Source of the DNA: an uncultured Christensenella sp.
Lineage (GTDB): Bacteria; Bacillota; Clostridia; Christensenellales; UBA3700
Direction of reading: 5' to 3'
DNA: 64,000 bases
Assembly: GCA_910583995.1 (NCBI GenBank)
Contig: CAJTYW010000002.1
Coordinates: forward strand, 124,001 to 188,000
In this document: positions 44,867 through 54,254 of the stretch, in pieces
Layout of the letters: each line of letters begins with the position of its first letter
How positions within the stretch are numbered: the stretch's first letter is position 1
Translations under genes and position numbers: made by a program
The notes under the pieces: model-generated
Database searches by the model: none
What the model was told of the DNA's origin: nothing
Seen by the model: only the letters and a program-made list of their open reading frames with translations

Positions 44867-45894
44867 ACGCCTTGGATTTTGATATAAACGATTGGATTAA
44901 ATATTTGAGTGATATTGGCGAGCAAAAATTTCGTGCAAAACAGATTTTTGATTGGCTATATAAAGGCGTTACTTTTGATGAAATGACAAATTTGCCTAAA
45001 AAATTGCAACAAAAATTAAAAGCGGATTTTGTGGAAAATTCCGTAAAAATACATACCAAACTGGTATCTAAAAAAGACGGCACAAGAAAATATGTGTTTG
45101 CTTTAGCGGACGGAAATATAATTGAAGGCGTTTTAATGTCATACAAGTATGGCAATACGATTTGTATAAGCACGCAAGTCGGTTGTCGTATGAATTGTGC
45201 ATTTTGTGCATCAGGGATTGACGGACTAGTTCGCAATCTTACAGCAGGAGAAATGGCGGGTGAAGTTCTTGCAGTAAACAATGATTTGGGGAAAGGCAGC
45301 AGACAAATAACCAATATCGTACTTATGGGTAGTGGCGAGCCGTTTGATAATTACGATAATGTAATTAAATTTTTAAAATTAATGAGTGACGAGAACGGCT
45401 TAAATATTAGCAAACGCAATATTTCGTTGAGTACTTGCGGTATATGTGATAAAATTTACAAATTAGCTGACGATTTAGGCGGAGTGACATTGACAATTTC
45501 CTTGCACGCTCCTAATGACGAAATACGCTCTAAAATTATGCCTATCAATAAAGTATATAAAATTGCGGATATCATTGATGCTGTTAAATATTATTTTGAC
45601 AAAACAGGAAGACGCATTATTTTTGAGTATTCAATGATAAAAGGCGTTAATGACAGCAGTGATTGTGCTAAAGAATTATGCTCACTTTTAAAAGGTTTGC
45701 CTTGTCACGTAAATTTAATTAATCTTAATTATGTAAAAGAAAAAGGTTTGCAGTCGAGTGGAAAAGAACCTGTGCAAGAGTTTTTGAAAATTTTGAAAAA
45801 AAATGGTGTTTCCGCAACTATAAGGCGTACAATGGGTAGCGATATTGAAGGTGCTTGCGGGCAACTTCGTAGAAAAATATTAAAAAATGACTGA
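44860..45894 (+). CDS. rlmN: 23S rRNA (adenine-2503-C2)-methyltransferase
   Basis: 344 residues. The radical SAM motif CRMNCAFCASG, the N-terminal helical domain beginning DWIKYLSDIGEQKFRAK, and the C-terminal cysteine in IEGACGQLR are present. RlmN methylates A2503 of 23S rRNA and A37 of some tRNAs, using two cysteines. In most Firmicutes the next genes are the PP2C phosphatase and PASTA kinase; here rsgA follows directly. Confidence 0.95.
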   Translation: MLNALDFDINDWIKYLSDIGEQKFRAKQIFDWLYKGVTFDEMTNLPKKLQQKLKADFVENSVKIHTKLVSKKDGTRKYVFALADGNIIEGVLMSYKYGNTICISTQVGCRMNCAFCASGIDGLVRNLTAGEMAGEVLAVNNDLGKGSRQITNIVLMGSGEPFDNYDNVIKFLKLMSDENGLNISKRNISLSTCGICDKIYKLADDLGGVTLTISLHAPNDEIRSKIMPINKVYKIADIIDAVKYYFDKTGRRIIFEYSMIKGVNDSSDCAKELCSLLKGLPCHVNLINLNYVKEKGLQSSGKEPVQEFLKILKKNGVSATIRRTMGSDIEGACGQLRRKILKND

Positions 45895-45987
45895 TTTGAA
45901 TAATTAAAATATAATTTGATAGCAATTAATAATTACTAAAGTAATTTATATAAAACTATAGTGATAAACAATATAGATTGAGGTAAG

Positions 45988-46875
45988 ATGAAAGACAAAA
46001 CTTTGCGTACAGGACAAGTTATAAAAGGTGTTGGCGGAAATTACAATGTACTTTCCGAAGGTGATGTTATCCTGTGTAACGGCCGTGGTAAACTTAGGCT
46101 TGATGGGGATATATTTATCGGTGATTATGTTGAGTTTACAGAGTTTTCCAACGGCAGAGGAGCAATTGAAAAGATTTTGCCAAGAAAAAATAAAATAACA
46201 AGACCTTATATTACAAATATCGATATGATTGTTATTTGTATTGCACCAAGTCCTAGACCTGATTTTTATCTTGTAGATAAATTACTGATTAATTGTTTAA
46301 AACAAAATATTACGCCTATTTTGTGTGTAAACAAAATAGACTTAATGGATAGTAGTTTTAAAGAAAATGTTGAAATCTCATACAGCAATTTGTGTGACAT
46401 TTGTTATGTTAACGCAATTAATGGTGATGGTATTGATAAACTAATAAAATTAATGGCAAATAATTATGTAAGTATGGCTGGACAATCTGCAGTTGGAAAA
46501 TCTTCAATAATAAATTGTATAGTAGGAAGACAAATGTTGGAAACAGGCGAGTTATCAAGAAAAGTTGAACGCGGTCGTCATACTACAAGAAATGTAGAGA
46601 TTTTTGATATAGGATACGGAATACGCCTTGCAGATACTTGCGGTTTTTCTGTTTTGGAACTTGAAAATATGAATCCAGACGAATTGTCTACTTATTTTAC
46701 TGATTTTGACGAGTTTGCTTGCAAGTGCAAATATAATGGTTGCAATCATATTAATGAACCTGATTGTGCAGTTAAAAAGGCAGTCCAACAAGGCGAACTT
46801 AGCAAAGATAGATACGATAGATATGTAGTTTTATACAACGATTTACTTGAAAAATGGAGAAAAAGATATGACTGA
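45988..46875 (+). CDS. rsgA: ribosome small subunit-dependent GTPase RsgA
   Basis: 295 residues. OB-fold N-terminus, then a circularly permuted GTPase: G4 CVNKIDLMD precedes G1 GQSAVGKSSIIN, G2 RHTTRNVEI and G3 DTCGFS. The zinc domain is CKCKYNGCNHINEPDCAV. RsgA assists late 30S maturation. GAGG lies upstream. It overlaps rpe by 8 bases. It stands where prpC-prkC-rsgA is the usual sequence. Confidence 0.93.
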   Translation: MKDKTLRTGQVIKGVGGNYNVLSEGDVILCNGRGKLRLDGDIFIGDYVEFTEFSNGRGAIEKILPRKNKITRPYITNIDMIVICIAPSPRPDFYLVDKLLINCLKQNITPILCVNKIDLMDSSFKENVEISYSNLCDICYVNAINGDGIDKLIKLMANNYVSMAGQSAVGKSSIINCIVGRQMLETGELSRKVERGRHTTRNVEIFDIGYGIRLADTCGFSVLELENMNPDELSTYFTDFDEFACKCKYNGCNHINEPDCAVKKAVQQGELSKDRYDRYVVLYNDLLEKWRKRYD

Positions 46876-47524
46876 GTATATGGTTTCACCTTCAATTTTG
46901 TCGGGTGATTTTGCAAATATGGGAGAAAGTGTAAAAAAGGCTTGCGAATGGGGCGCAGATTTAATTCATGTTGATGTTATGGACGGCGTTTATGTGCCTA
47001 ACATAACTTTTGGTATGCCAATGGTATCTGCGATTAAACCATATAGCAGCGTACCACTTGATGTGCATTTAATGATAACCGAACCTGAAAAATATGTTGG
47101 CAGATTTGTGGATAGCGGTGCGGATATTGTAACTTTTCACCCAGAAGCTTCAAAAAATGTAGAGCTTGGTATTGATACTATAAAATCTAAAGGTGCAAAA
47201 TGTGGCTTGGTGTTAAATCCTGATAAACCACTTGATTTAGTGTATCCTTATTTAGACAAAATTGATATGCTTTTGCTTATGAGTGTTTTTCCGGGGTTTG
47301 GCGGACAAAAATTTATTGAATCTGTTTTGGATAAAGCCAAAAGTTTAAGGGAATATCTTGATAAAAACAATATAAATATTGATATTGAAATTGATGGCGG
47401 AGTAAGCAGTGCAAATGCGGAAAAAGTCAGAAATAGCGGTGTAAATATTTTGGTTGCAGGAAGCGCTGTATTTAAAAGTAGCAACCCGAAAGAAGAAATC
47501 GCAAAAATCAAAGGAAACCTATAA
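46868..47524 (+). CDS. rpe: ribulose-phosphate 3-epimerase
   Basis: 218 residues from ATG 46868, five bases after the GGAGAAA in the end of rsgA; the longer frame from 46847 lacks a site. Motifs SPSILSGDFANMG, HVDVMDGVYVPNITFG, and GGVSSANAEKVRNSG give the TIM barrel with metal-binding His/Asp residues. It interconverts ribulose- and xylulose-5-phosphate in the pentose phosphate pathway. The 8-base overlap with rsgA is typical for this operon. Confidence 0.94.
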   Translation: MTEYMVSPSILSGDFANMGESVKKACEWGADLIHVDVMDGVYVPNITFGMPMVSAIKPYSSVPLDVHLMITEPEKYVGRFVDSGADIVTFHPEASKNVELGIDTIKSKGAKCGLVLNPDKPLDLVYPYLDKIDMLLLMSVFPGFGGQKFIESVLDKAKSLREYLDKNNINIDIEIDGGVSSANAEKVRNSGVNILVAGSAVFKSSNPKEEIAKIKGNL

Positions 47525-47593
47525 TTTAAATTTAATTATCAAACATTGATTTAATTTGTTTAAAAGAGTGTAATAAAATTCAAAATAAATATT

Positions 47594-48214
47594 ATGAATA
47601 AAATAAATAATAAAATAATAAACAAAAATACTATAGCAGCAGTTGTATTAAATGGCGAGAGTTATAAAAGTCAAATTCAAGGCGATATTATTATTGCTGT
47701 TGACGGCGGCTATGATAAAACTCATTATGCAGATGTTTTTGTCGGGGATAAAGACAGTGTTAAGTTAGAAATTACTTGCAATGAACAAATTCTACTAAAT
47801 GTGGAAAAAGATGCGACAGACTGCGAAGTTGCGATTGATTATCTTATTGAAAAAGGTGTAAAGAATATAAATTTTTACGGCGTACTTGGTGGTAGGATTG
47901 ACCATATACTTACTAATTTAGCTGTTATGGCAAAATGCGTAAAAAATGGTGTGAAAGTTACTGCATATTGTAATGATTGCGATATTTATATGATAAGCGA
48001 CAATTTGCAAATTAATGTTACAAAAAATAGCATTATAAGTTTGTCACCATTTACTGATAAGGTGCATATTATATCCTTAGAAGGGGTAAAGTGGGAGTTA
48101 TTTGATAAAACCATTTATAAAGATTCTTCATTAACTCTTTCCAATATTGCAGATAAAAATAAAATTCGTCTTATTGTGGATTTTGGAATTGTTATGGTTA
48201 TAGTAAACAAATAA
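47594..48214 (+). CDS. thiN: thiamine pyrophosphokinase
   Basis: 206 residues. VVLNGE near the start, IIAVDGGYDK, VGDKDS, and TDCEVAIDYLIEKGVKNI followed by GGRIDHILTNL match the TPK catalytic domain, with a small C-terminal vitamin-binding beta domain. It makes thiamine diphosphate. It has no clear Shine-Dalgarno and an unusually Asn/Lys-rich first 14 residues, so another start is possible. Its neighbours (rpe before, spoVM-like and rpmB after) are as in Bacillus. Confidence 0.9.
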   Translation: MNKINNKIINKNTIAAVVLNGESYKSQIQGDIIIAVDGGYDKTHYADVFVGDKDSVKLEITCNEQILLNVEKDATDCEVAIDYLIEKGVKNINFYGVLGGRIDHILTNLAVMAKCVKNGVKVTAYCNDCDIYMISDNLQINVTKNSIISLSPFTDKVHIISLEGVKWELFDKTIYKDSSLTLSNIADKNKIRLIVDFGIVMVIVNK

Positions 48215-48235
48215 AAACTAAATAGTGGAGGGCTT

Positions 48236-48328
48236 ATGCGAATATATTGTGTTGACCCACCAAAGATAATTAAATTTTTTCTCAGGAAAATTTGTAGTAA
48301 AAGTACAGGAAATGAAAAGAAAAATTGA
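48236..48328 (+). CDS. spoVM: SpoVM-like sporulation peptide
   Basis: 30 residues, too short for ordinary gene callers. The ATG lies 5 bases after GGAGGG. Aligned with Bacillus SpoVM without gaps it keeps Tyr4, Pro9, Lys10 and Arg17 (start MRIYCVDPPKIIKFFLRKIC). These lie in the amphipathic helix that senses the convex forespore membrane, with Pro9 known to be important. The gene lies between thiN and rpmB, exactly where spoVM sits in Bacillus. Asp7 and Pro8 are unlike Bacillus Lys7-Leu8. Identification rests on position plus those residues. Confidence 0.7.
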   Translation: MRIYCVDPPKIIKFFLRKICSKSTGNEKKN

Positions 48329-48339
48329 AATTTTTACAT

Positions 48340-48376
48340 AAAATAAAATGGATTTTGTAGTCCATTTTATTTTTTT
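48340..48376 (+). terminator. terminator after the spoVM-like gene
   Basis: Arms AAAATAAAATGGA and TCCATTTTATTTT around TTTTGTAG, followed by T-rich DNA. Confidence 0.85.
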
Positions 48377-48429
48377 ATTTAAAAATAAATCACATTAGCT
48401 AATATAATAAATAAGCATTTGATATATAA

Positions 48430-48462
48430 TGAAAAAAAGCAGGAATGATATCCTGCTTTTAA
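48430..48462. terminator. terminator of rpmB (minus strand, bidirectional)
   Basis: Arms AGCAGGA and TCCTGCT with A-run on the left and T-run on the right, immediately downstream of rpmB. Confidence 0.8.
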
Positions 48463-48476
48463 TTTCAATATTTTAA

Positions 48477-48671
48477 TTAGTTGTTTTCGCTCTTTTTCAT
48501 TGTGCGAAGGCATCTTGTGCAAACATACTCTGTTGTTTCACGACCATTATCATCAACTAGTTTTACTTTTTGAACATTAGCATTCCAAGACTTTCTAGCC
48601 TTACGATTAGAGTGAGAAACTGTATTACCACTCATCTTTGATTTATTGCAAATACTGCATACTCTTGACAT
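48477..48671 (-). CDS. rpmB: 50S ribosomal protein L28
   Basis: 64 residues. RVCSICNKSKMSGNTVSHSN, RKARKSWNANVQKVKL, and VCTRCLRTMKK are the L28 signatures with the two CxxC pairs of the zinc form. The start at 48671 (MSRVCS) is chosen because GGAGGTG lies seven bases upstream; the longer frame to 48680 covers that site. Being on the opposite strand to thiN and asp23 is normal in Firmicutes. Confidence 0.95.
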   Translation of the reverse strand: MSRVCSICNKSKMSGNTVSHSNRKARKSWNANVQKVKLVDDNGRETTEYVCTRCLRTMKKSENN

Positions 48672-48704
48672 AGAACGCACCTCCTATCCGCATATTACTT
48701 TAGT

Positions 48705-48733
48705 ATTTTAGCACTATTTGTAAAATTATGCAA
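48705..48733 (-). promoter_or_regulatory. promoter of rpmB
   Basis: On the minus strand TTGCAT (48733-48728), 17 bases, TAAAAT (48710-48705). Confidence 0.6.
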
Positions 48734-49110
48734 GGAATTTTAACCATATTTTTAATAAAATTATAAATTTTTATCAATAAAAGGTAATTGTTAGGATAAT
48801 ATTCACTTGTTGCAATATCAAAATAGCTTAAAATATCTAATTTTAGGAAATAATAGTTAAAAATGTACTTCCATTGAAATATAATTTTATATAAAGCAAT
48901 ATGTTATATTTCTTTTGAATTGATTTATATTGTAAATATGTAATTTTTAGCCATAAATTATCGATTAAATGGCGATATTTAGTAGTATAATAGCATAATT
49001 TTTGATTGTTTTTTTGCTCAAAAAAGTCTATTATTGTAAAAAATATAATAAAATGCTTGATTATTTTTTTTAATTCGTGTATTATATAATAAAAGAGGAA
49101 TAGGTGAATT
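48734..49110. other. AT-rich intergenic region between rpmB and the asp23 gene
   Basis: About 375 bases of very AT-rich DNA. A weak promoter for the downstream gene (TTGATT at 49057-49062, 17 bases, TATTAT at 49080-49085) is at its right end. I see no reading frame with a ribosome site and no convincing RNA fold. Confidence 0.4.
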
Positions 49111-49461
49111 ATGTCAGTTAAGACTATAAATAAGTTTGGCAAATTAAGTATTACTGATAATACAATAGCAATGGTTGCAAACCATACTGCTAGTGATTGC
49201 TATGGTGTTGTTTCGCTTGTTTCAAGAAAGTTGACAGATAGTATTGCCGGATTTTTCGGTAAAAAATCTTTTGCAAAAGGTGTAAAAGTTGTTACTATTA
49301 AAAATAAAATCAATATTGAAATTTATGCGGTTTTGAAAGACGGTATAAATACTGACGCGGTATGTGATTCTATAAAAAGTGCCGTAAAATACAATGTAGA
49401 AGTATTTACCGGAATGCGTGTGGACGATGTTTTGGTCTATGTTGTTGGCGTCAGAGTTTAA
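49111..49461 (+). CDS. Asp23/Gls24-family envelope stress protein (YloU-like)
   Basis: 116 residues. ITDNTIAMVANHTASDCYGV, KGVKVVTIKNKINIEIYAVL, and VEVFTGMRVDDVLVYVVGV define the Asp23 domain. Family members bind membrane anchors and respond to envelope stress. Position before the DAK2 protein is conserved (yloU-yloV in Bacillus). AGGAA/GGTGA upstream. Confidence 0.9.
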   Translation: MSVKTINKFGKLSITDNTIAMVANHTASDCYGVVSLVSRKLTDSIAGFFGKKSFAKGVKVVTIKNKINIEIYAVLKDGINTDAVCDSIKSAVKYNVEVFTGMRVDDVLVYVVGVRV

Positions 49462-49476
49462 TTAGGAGTTTATTGA

Positions 49477-51102
49477 ATGAAAATTTTAGATATATCAAAG
49501 TTTAAGGAGATGGTAATCGGTGGCGCTACGCTACTTGAAATTAATAAAGATTATGTTGATTCCTTAAATGTTTTTCCAGTACCAGATGGTGATACCGGTA
49601 CAAATATGTCCAAAACTTTAACAAGTGCTGTTAGCGAGATTGATGGTAAGGATTACGATAATTTTGAAGATTTATTAAACGATTTTTCCAAAGGTGCTTT
49701 AAAAGGTGCAAGAGGAAATTCAGGTGTTATTTTATCACAGATAGTTAAAGGTATTGCTAAAGCACTTGCCGAAGCAAAGCAGATTAATACAAAAGCATTT
49801 GCAAAAGCTTTGCAAAATGCTACCGATATAGCTTATAGTGCTGTGTCTAAACCAAAAGAGGGTACAATTCTGACCGTTATTCGTTATATGGCAGAAAAAT
49901 CTTCTTCTATCGCAAACAAAAATTCAAGTTTTATAGCGTTTTTTGATACTTTGATTGAAAAAGGTGAAGAAATTTTGAATAAAACCCCTGATATGTTGCC
50001 TGTTCTTAAAAAAGCTGGTGTAGTAGATGCAGGTGGTAAAGGTTTGATTTTTGTTTTCCAAGGCTTTAATAATGTGTTAAAAGGCGTACCAATGGAACGC
50101 GTTGCTCACGATAACGACGATGTGGAAGACGCAATGGATAATTTTAATGGCGATATCCACGATTTAGAGAATATTAAGTTTGCTTACTGCACAGAATATT
50201 TCATTATCAACTTAAAAAATAAGACTACAGAAGAAGATATTGAAAAATTAAGAGATAAATTGATGGCAATTGGCGATAGTGTTATTGCAATTGGTGATTT
50301 ATCAATGGTTAAAGTTCACGTTCATACAAATCAACCAAACAAAGCACTACAATATGCTTTAAGTATGGGCGAAATTGACAGAATTAAAATCGAAAATATG
50401 TTAGAGCAAAATCGTGCATTGATTAAAAAGCACGAAGCTAATAAAAAACCACTTGCTATGGTATCAATTTGTTCAGGCGGCGGCTTGGCGTCAATCTTTA
50501 AAGAGCTTGGTGTTGATACTGTTATTCAAGGTGGTCAAACTATGAATCCAAGTGTTAACGACATTTTAAATGTTATTGAAAGAGTTAATAGTGACAACAT
50601 TATTGTACTTCCAAATAACAAAAATATCATTTTAGCTGCTGAACAGGCTGTGGAATTATCAAGTAAAAATGTTAAAGTTGTTAAAACTGTAAATGTACCT
50701 GAAGGTATTGCTTGTGCGGTTGCTTTTGATATTAATCACGATATTGATACTAATATTGAAGCTATGCAAGAAGCTTTTGGCGAAGTGGCTTATGGTGAAG
50801 TTACTTACGCTGTAAGAAATACAAATCTTGACGGATTTGAATTGCAAGAAGGCGATATTATTGGTATTACAGGCAAGAAAATTGTTTCAAAAGGTGCAGA
50901 AGTTGATGCTGTAACTCTTGAAGTAATTGAAAACCTTGTTGACGAAGATAAATCGGTTATTACTCTGTATTATGGCGAAGGCGTAACTGAAGAACAATCA
51001 AATAATCTTAAAGATTTGCTTGCAGACAAATACGACGAGTGTGATGTCGAAGTTTATGAAGGCGGACAAAATCACTATTTCTATTTGATTAGTGTTGAAT
51101 AA
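49477..51102 (+). CDS. DAK2-domain protein, fatty acid kinase FakA-like (YloV)
   Basis: 541 residues. The N-terminal DAK2 ATP-binding domain has NVFPVPDGDTGTNMSKTL and SKGALKGARGNSGVILSQI. A central domain follows from about residue 245 and the C-terminal DUF1949/DegV-like part from about 325. FakA phosphorylates fatty acids held by FakB (DegV-type) partners; no FakB is in this window. Order after the Asp23 gene and before recG is conserved. AGGAG upstream. Confidence 0.9.
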   Translation: MKILDISKFKEMVIGGATLLEINKDYVDSLNVFPVPDGDTGTNMSKTLTSAVSEIDGKDYDNFEDLLNDFSKGALKGARGNSGVILSQIVKGIAKALAEAKQINTKAFAKALQNATDIAYSAVSKPKEGTILTVIRYMAEKSSSIANKNSSFIAFFDTLIEKGEEILNKTPDMLPVLKKAGVVDAGGKGLIFVFQGFNNVLKGVPMERVAHDNDDVEDAMDNFNGDIHDLENIKFAYCTEYFIINLKNKTTEEDIEKLRDKLMAIGDSVIAIGDLSMVKVHVHTNQPNKALQYALSMGEIDRIKIENMLEQNRALIKKHEANKKPLAMVSICSGGGLASIFKELGVDTVIQGGQTMNPSVNDILNVIERVNSDNIIVLPNNKNIILAAEQAVELSSKNVKVVKTVNVPEGIACAVAFDINHDIDTNIEAMQEAFGEVAYGEVTYAVRNTNLDGFELQEGDIIGITGKKIVSKGAEVDAVTLEVIENLVDEDKSVITLYYGEGVTEEQSNNLKDLLADKYDECDVEVYEGGQNHYFYLISVE

Positions 51103-51180
51103 TAAATTACTTAAAAATGTATAATAAATCTTAATTAAATGTTTAGATTTATTATAAAATCAATGATTAACATCAATTAC

Positions 51181-51208
51181 GGCTTGCTTTAAGCAAGCCT
51201 GATTTTTT
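51181..51208 (+). terminator. terminator between yloV-like gene and recG
   Basis: GGCTTGCTT and AAGCAAGCC form a perfect 9-bp palindromic stem, followed by TGATTTTTT. Confidence 0.75.
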
Positions 51209-51219
51209 AGGGTGGGTAA

Positions 51220-53193
51220 ATGATTTTAAGGGAAGTCAAAGGTGTAGGCGATAAGACCTTAGAAAAACTTAATAGCTTAGGCATATACGATATAATGGAT
51301 TTGGTGGATTATCTGCCAAAGAATTATCTTGATTTTACTAAAATTTCCAAACCTGAAGATATTGTGGAAGGTGAATATACTCTTCTTAAAGTCAGTATTG
51401 TACAAGTTTATCCAAAGCAATATAGCAAAAACAAAGTTTGTTATATAAAAGCCGATTGTGTATGCGAAAATACAGCATTAAGCCTTATTTGGTTTAATAT
51501 GCCTTATATGGAACACAATTTGTGTTGTGGTGATTTTCTTATTTGGGGAGTTATAAGATACGAAAACAAAAAGTATACAATGGTTAATCCTAATATTTCA
51601 GATATTAATAACAAGTATAAATTAAAAGATATTAAACCAATATATTCCCTAAAAGGCAAAATTGGCGAAGTGACTTATAGGAAAATTGTTGAAAACGCTT
51701 TGGATAATTGTGTTATAGATAATTTGCTGCCTAATCAATTTGATTTGGCAAAAATTTATAAAGATATACATTTTGCTAAGTCGTATAATCAAATGATTGA
51801 CAGCCAAAAAGCTCTTGCTACTTATGAACTTGCAGTGCAGCTATTATGCTATAAAGTATTAAGACAAACCTACAAATGCGATATTTTAACTTGTGATTAT
51901 CCACACATAGTGGATAAATTGTTGCCTTATAAATTAACTGAATCGCAGATAAATGCTTTAAATGCGATAATTGACGATTTAAAAAGCGGTAATGCAATGA
52001 ACAGGTTTATACTTGGAGATGTTGGTTCAGGCAAAACAATTGTAGCACATCTTGCAATGTATATGGTATTTGAAAAAGGGTATCAATCTGCTTTGCTTGC
52101 ACCTACTGAAATATTAGCTATGCAGCACTTTAATAATTTTAACAAAGTGTTTGGAAACTTAAATATTAAAACAGCTATTTTAACATCTTCAACAAGTAAA
52201 GATAATAGAGAAATTATTTTGCAAGATTTAAAAGACGGAAAAATCGATGTGCTTTTTTCAACACATTCTTGTGTAAGTGAAAGTGTTGAATTTTGTAATT
52301 TAAAGCTTGCAGTCATTGACGAAGCACATAAATTTGGAGTTAAACAAAAGGCGGATTTGATTGCAAAGGGTAAGAGTGTACATTGTCTTTCAATGTCAGC
52401 AACACCGCTTCCAAGGTCGTTTGCTATGATGGTGTTCGGCGACCTTACAATTAGTAAACTTTATAAAGCTGAAAACAGAAAATCCAATATAAAAACATAC
52501 GCTTTAAGGTCTAATAAAATAGAAGATATGTTTAAGTATTTTGCGGATAAAATAAAAAACAATTCTCAAATTATAATCGTATGTCCACGAGTTGTGGATT
52601 GCGAGCTTGAAGATATTTACTCAGTTAAAAGTGTTTATAAAATGATTTGCGGAAAGTATTTTAATAAATCACAAGTAGGATTGCTTTATGGAGCAATGAA
52701 AAATGCGGATAAAGACAAAGTAATTGAAGATTTTCAAAAAGGTAATATTAAAGTTTTAGTATCCACGACAGTTATTGAAGTTGGAATTGATATTCCGTCA
52801 GTAGACACAATAGCAATATTGGGTGCGGATAGGTTTGGTATAGCATCACTGCATCAACTTAGGGGTAGAGTTGGAAGAGACGGCAGATTTTCGGAATGTT
52901 ATTTACATTGTGCTTCATACAACATACCTGACAGAATAAAACAAATGAAAGAAATTGACGACGGAGTATTGCTGAGTGAACTTGATAGCAAAGCAAGGGG
53001 CTTTGGCGATTTGATAGGTTTTAATCAATCTGGAAAAAATGTTTTTGATAAGTATATTGTAAAAATAACTTTGGATATGATAGCTACAGCAAAAAGCATT
53101 GTTGATAATATAGTTTTAGACAAAATCGATAACATTATTTTAAGTAAAATGATTGAAAAATATAATTTTTATCAAGATATAGTTTTAAATTAA
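51220..53193 (+). CDS. recG: ATP-dependent DNA helicase RecG
   Basis: 657 residues, slightly short but with all parts: N-terminal wedge (OB) domain (KGVGDKTLEKLNSLGIYDIM), Walker A GDVGSGKTIVAH, motif II DEAHKFGVKQ, motif III MSATPLPRSFAMM, motif VI HQLRGRVGRDGRF, and the C-terminal TRG-type end. RecG reverses stalled forks and branched DNA. Often rsmD and coaD follow; here an SDR gene does. GGTGGG upstream. Confidence 0.94.
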   Translation: MILREVKGVGDKTLEKLNSLGIYDIMDLVDYLPKNYLDFTKISKPEDIVEGEYTLLKVSIVQVYPKQYSKNKVCYIKADCVCENTALSLIWFNMPYMEHNLCCGDFLIWGVIRYENKKYTMVNPNISDINNKYKLKDIKPIYSLKGKIGEVTYRKIVENALDNCVIDNLLPNQFDLAKIYKDIHFAKSYNQMIDSQKALATYELAVQLLCYKVLRQTYKCDILTCDYPHIVDKLLPYKLTESQINALNAIIDDLKSGNAMNRFILGDVGSGKTIVAHLAMYMVFEKGYQSALLAPTEILAMQHFNNFNKVFGNLNIKTAILTSSTSKDNREIILQDLKDGKIDVLFSTHSCVSESVEFCNLKLAVIDEAHKFGVKQKADLIAKGKSVHCLSMSATPLPRSFAMMVFGDLTISKLYKAENRKSNIKTYALRSNKIEDMFKYFADKIKNNSQIIIVCPRVVDCELEDIYSVKSVYKMICGKYFNKSQVGLLYGAMKNADKDKVIEDFQKGNIKVLVSTTVIEVGIDIPSVDTIAILGADRFGIASLHQLRGRVGRDGRFSECYLHCASYNIPDRIKQMKEIDDGVLLSELDSKARGFGDLIGFNQSGKNVFDKYIVKITLDMIATAKSIVDNIVLDKIDNIILSKMIEKYNFYQDIVLN

Positions 53194-53257
53194 TGTAATT
53201 AGGACATTTTATGCTATTTAAATTACAATGAGTGTTTTTGTAAAATTTATTCAAATT

Positions 53258-53276
53258 TTTTCCAAAATATGGAAAA
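53258..53276. promoter_or_regulatory. possible operator upstream of the SDR gene
   Basis: Perfect inverted repeat with arms TTTTCCA and TGGAAAA separated by five bases. It overlaps the -35 (TGGAAA, 53270-53275) of a weak promoter whose -10 TAAAAT lies at 53293-53298. Confidence 0.35.
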
Positions 53277-53343
53277 TTGCTTAAAATTGTGTTAAAATAA
53301 TTAGTAGTAAATATTACTATTAAATCAAATTAAGGGGATTTTT

Positions 53344-54081
53344 ATGTTAAAAGGTAAAGTTGCTATAGTAACAGGCGGTACACGTGGTATTGGCTTGGAA
53401 ATTGTAAGGTTATTTAAGGAAAACGGGGCAGAAGTAGTATTATTAGGTTCTAAACTTGAAACTGTCGAAAAGGCTATTAATACATTAGATAGTGAAGGAA
53501 TTAAAGTGATTGGTTATTATCCTAACCTTTCAAATTATGACGAAATTAAAAAAGTTATTGATGCTGTTATTGCAAAGTATGGCAAAATCGATATTTTGGT
53601 AAATAATGCAGGTATTTCTGCAAGCAAATCTATTGACGATACTTCAAGTGAAGATTTTAGTAAAATTATAGATTTAAATTTAAATGCTGTATTTAATATG
53701 ACAAAAGCAGTCGTGCCTTATATGAAAGAGAAAGGCGAAGGCGTTATTTTAAATACAAGTTCTATGGTTAGTATTTATGGTCAACCTTCAGGCGTTGGTT
53801 ATCCTGCAAGTAAATTTGCTGTTAACGGCTTTACAAAATCACTTGCAAGGGAACTTGCACAATTTAATATAAGAGTAAACGCTGTTGCTCCTGGTATTAC
53901 CAATACAGATATGGTTGCCAACCTTCCAAAAGAGATTATTGCACCGCTAATCAAAACTATTCCGCTTGGCAGAATTGGTGAGCCACGAGATATTGCAAAC
54001 GCATTTTTGTTTTTAGCAAGTGATATGGCAAGTTACATTACTGGAGAAATCTTGTCTGTGGACGGCTGTGCAAGAAGTTAA
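53344..54081 (+). CDS. short-chain dehydrogenase/reductase, FabG-like
   Basis: 245 residues. Cofactor loop GGTRGIGLEIV, NNAGIS, catalytic Ser in NTSSMVSIYGQPS, and YPASK (Tyr and Lys) form an intact classical SDR active set. The ending GEILSVDGCARS is FabG-like. It may be 3-oxoacyl-ACP reductase or a sugar or steroid alcohol dehydrogenase; no fab genes lie nearby, so the exact substrate is unknown. AAGGGG upstream. Single-gene unit. Confidence 0.85.
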   Translation: MLKGKVAIVTGGTRGIGLEIVRLFKENGAEVVLLGSKLETVEKAINTLDSEGIKVIGYYPNLSNYDEIKKVIDAVIAKYGKIDILVNNAGISASKSIDDTSSEDFSKIIDLNLNAVFNMTKAVVPYMKEKGEGVILNTSSMVSIYGQPSGVGYPASKFAVNGFTKSLARELAQFNIRVNAVAPGITNTDMVANLPKEIIAPLIKTIPLGRIGEPRDIANAFLFLASDMASYITGEILSVDGCARS

Positions 54082-54254
54082 TATTGCAAAATTGTTAACA
54101 AAAGATTTAAAAAAAGCAAATGAGTATTTGAAAAAAATTATTGAAGAATTAAGAGCAGATATTCCAGAATTCTAAGCAAAAAGTTTAAAAAATATTATTT
54201 AACAAAAATAAATGAATATAAGAATTTCAAAATATATATCTTTATATCAAAATT

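Noticed and set aside
48843..49142. Minus-strand frame of 99 codons before the asp23 gene
   Set aside because: Very AT-rich, Phe/Ile/Tyr/Lys-dominated, without ribosome site, and it overlaps the start of a clear gene on the other strand.
54092..54175. Short open frame after the SDR gene (about 27 residues, LTKDLKKANEYLKKIIEELR-like)
   Set aside because: It has a protein-like helix but no ATG, no ribosome site and only a TTG as start; it could be a remnant but cannot be supported as a gene.
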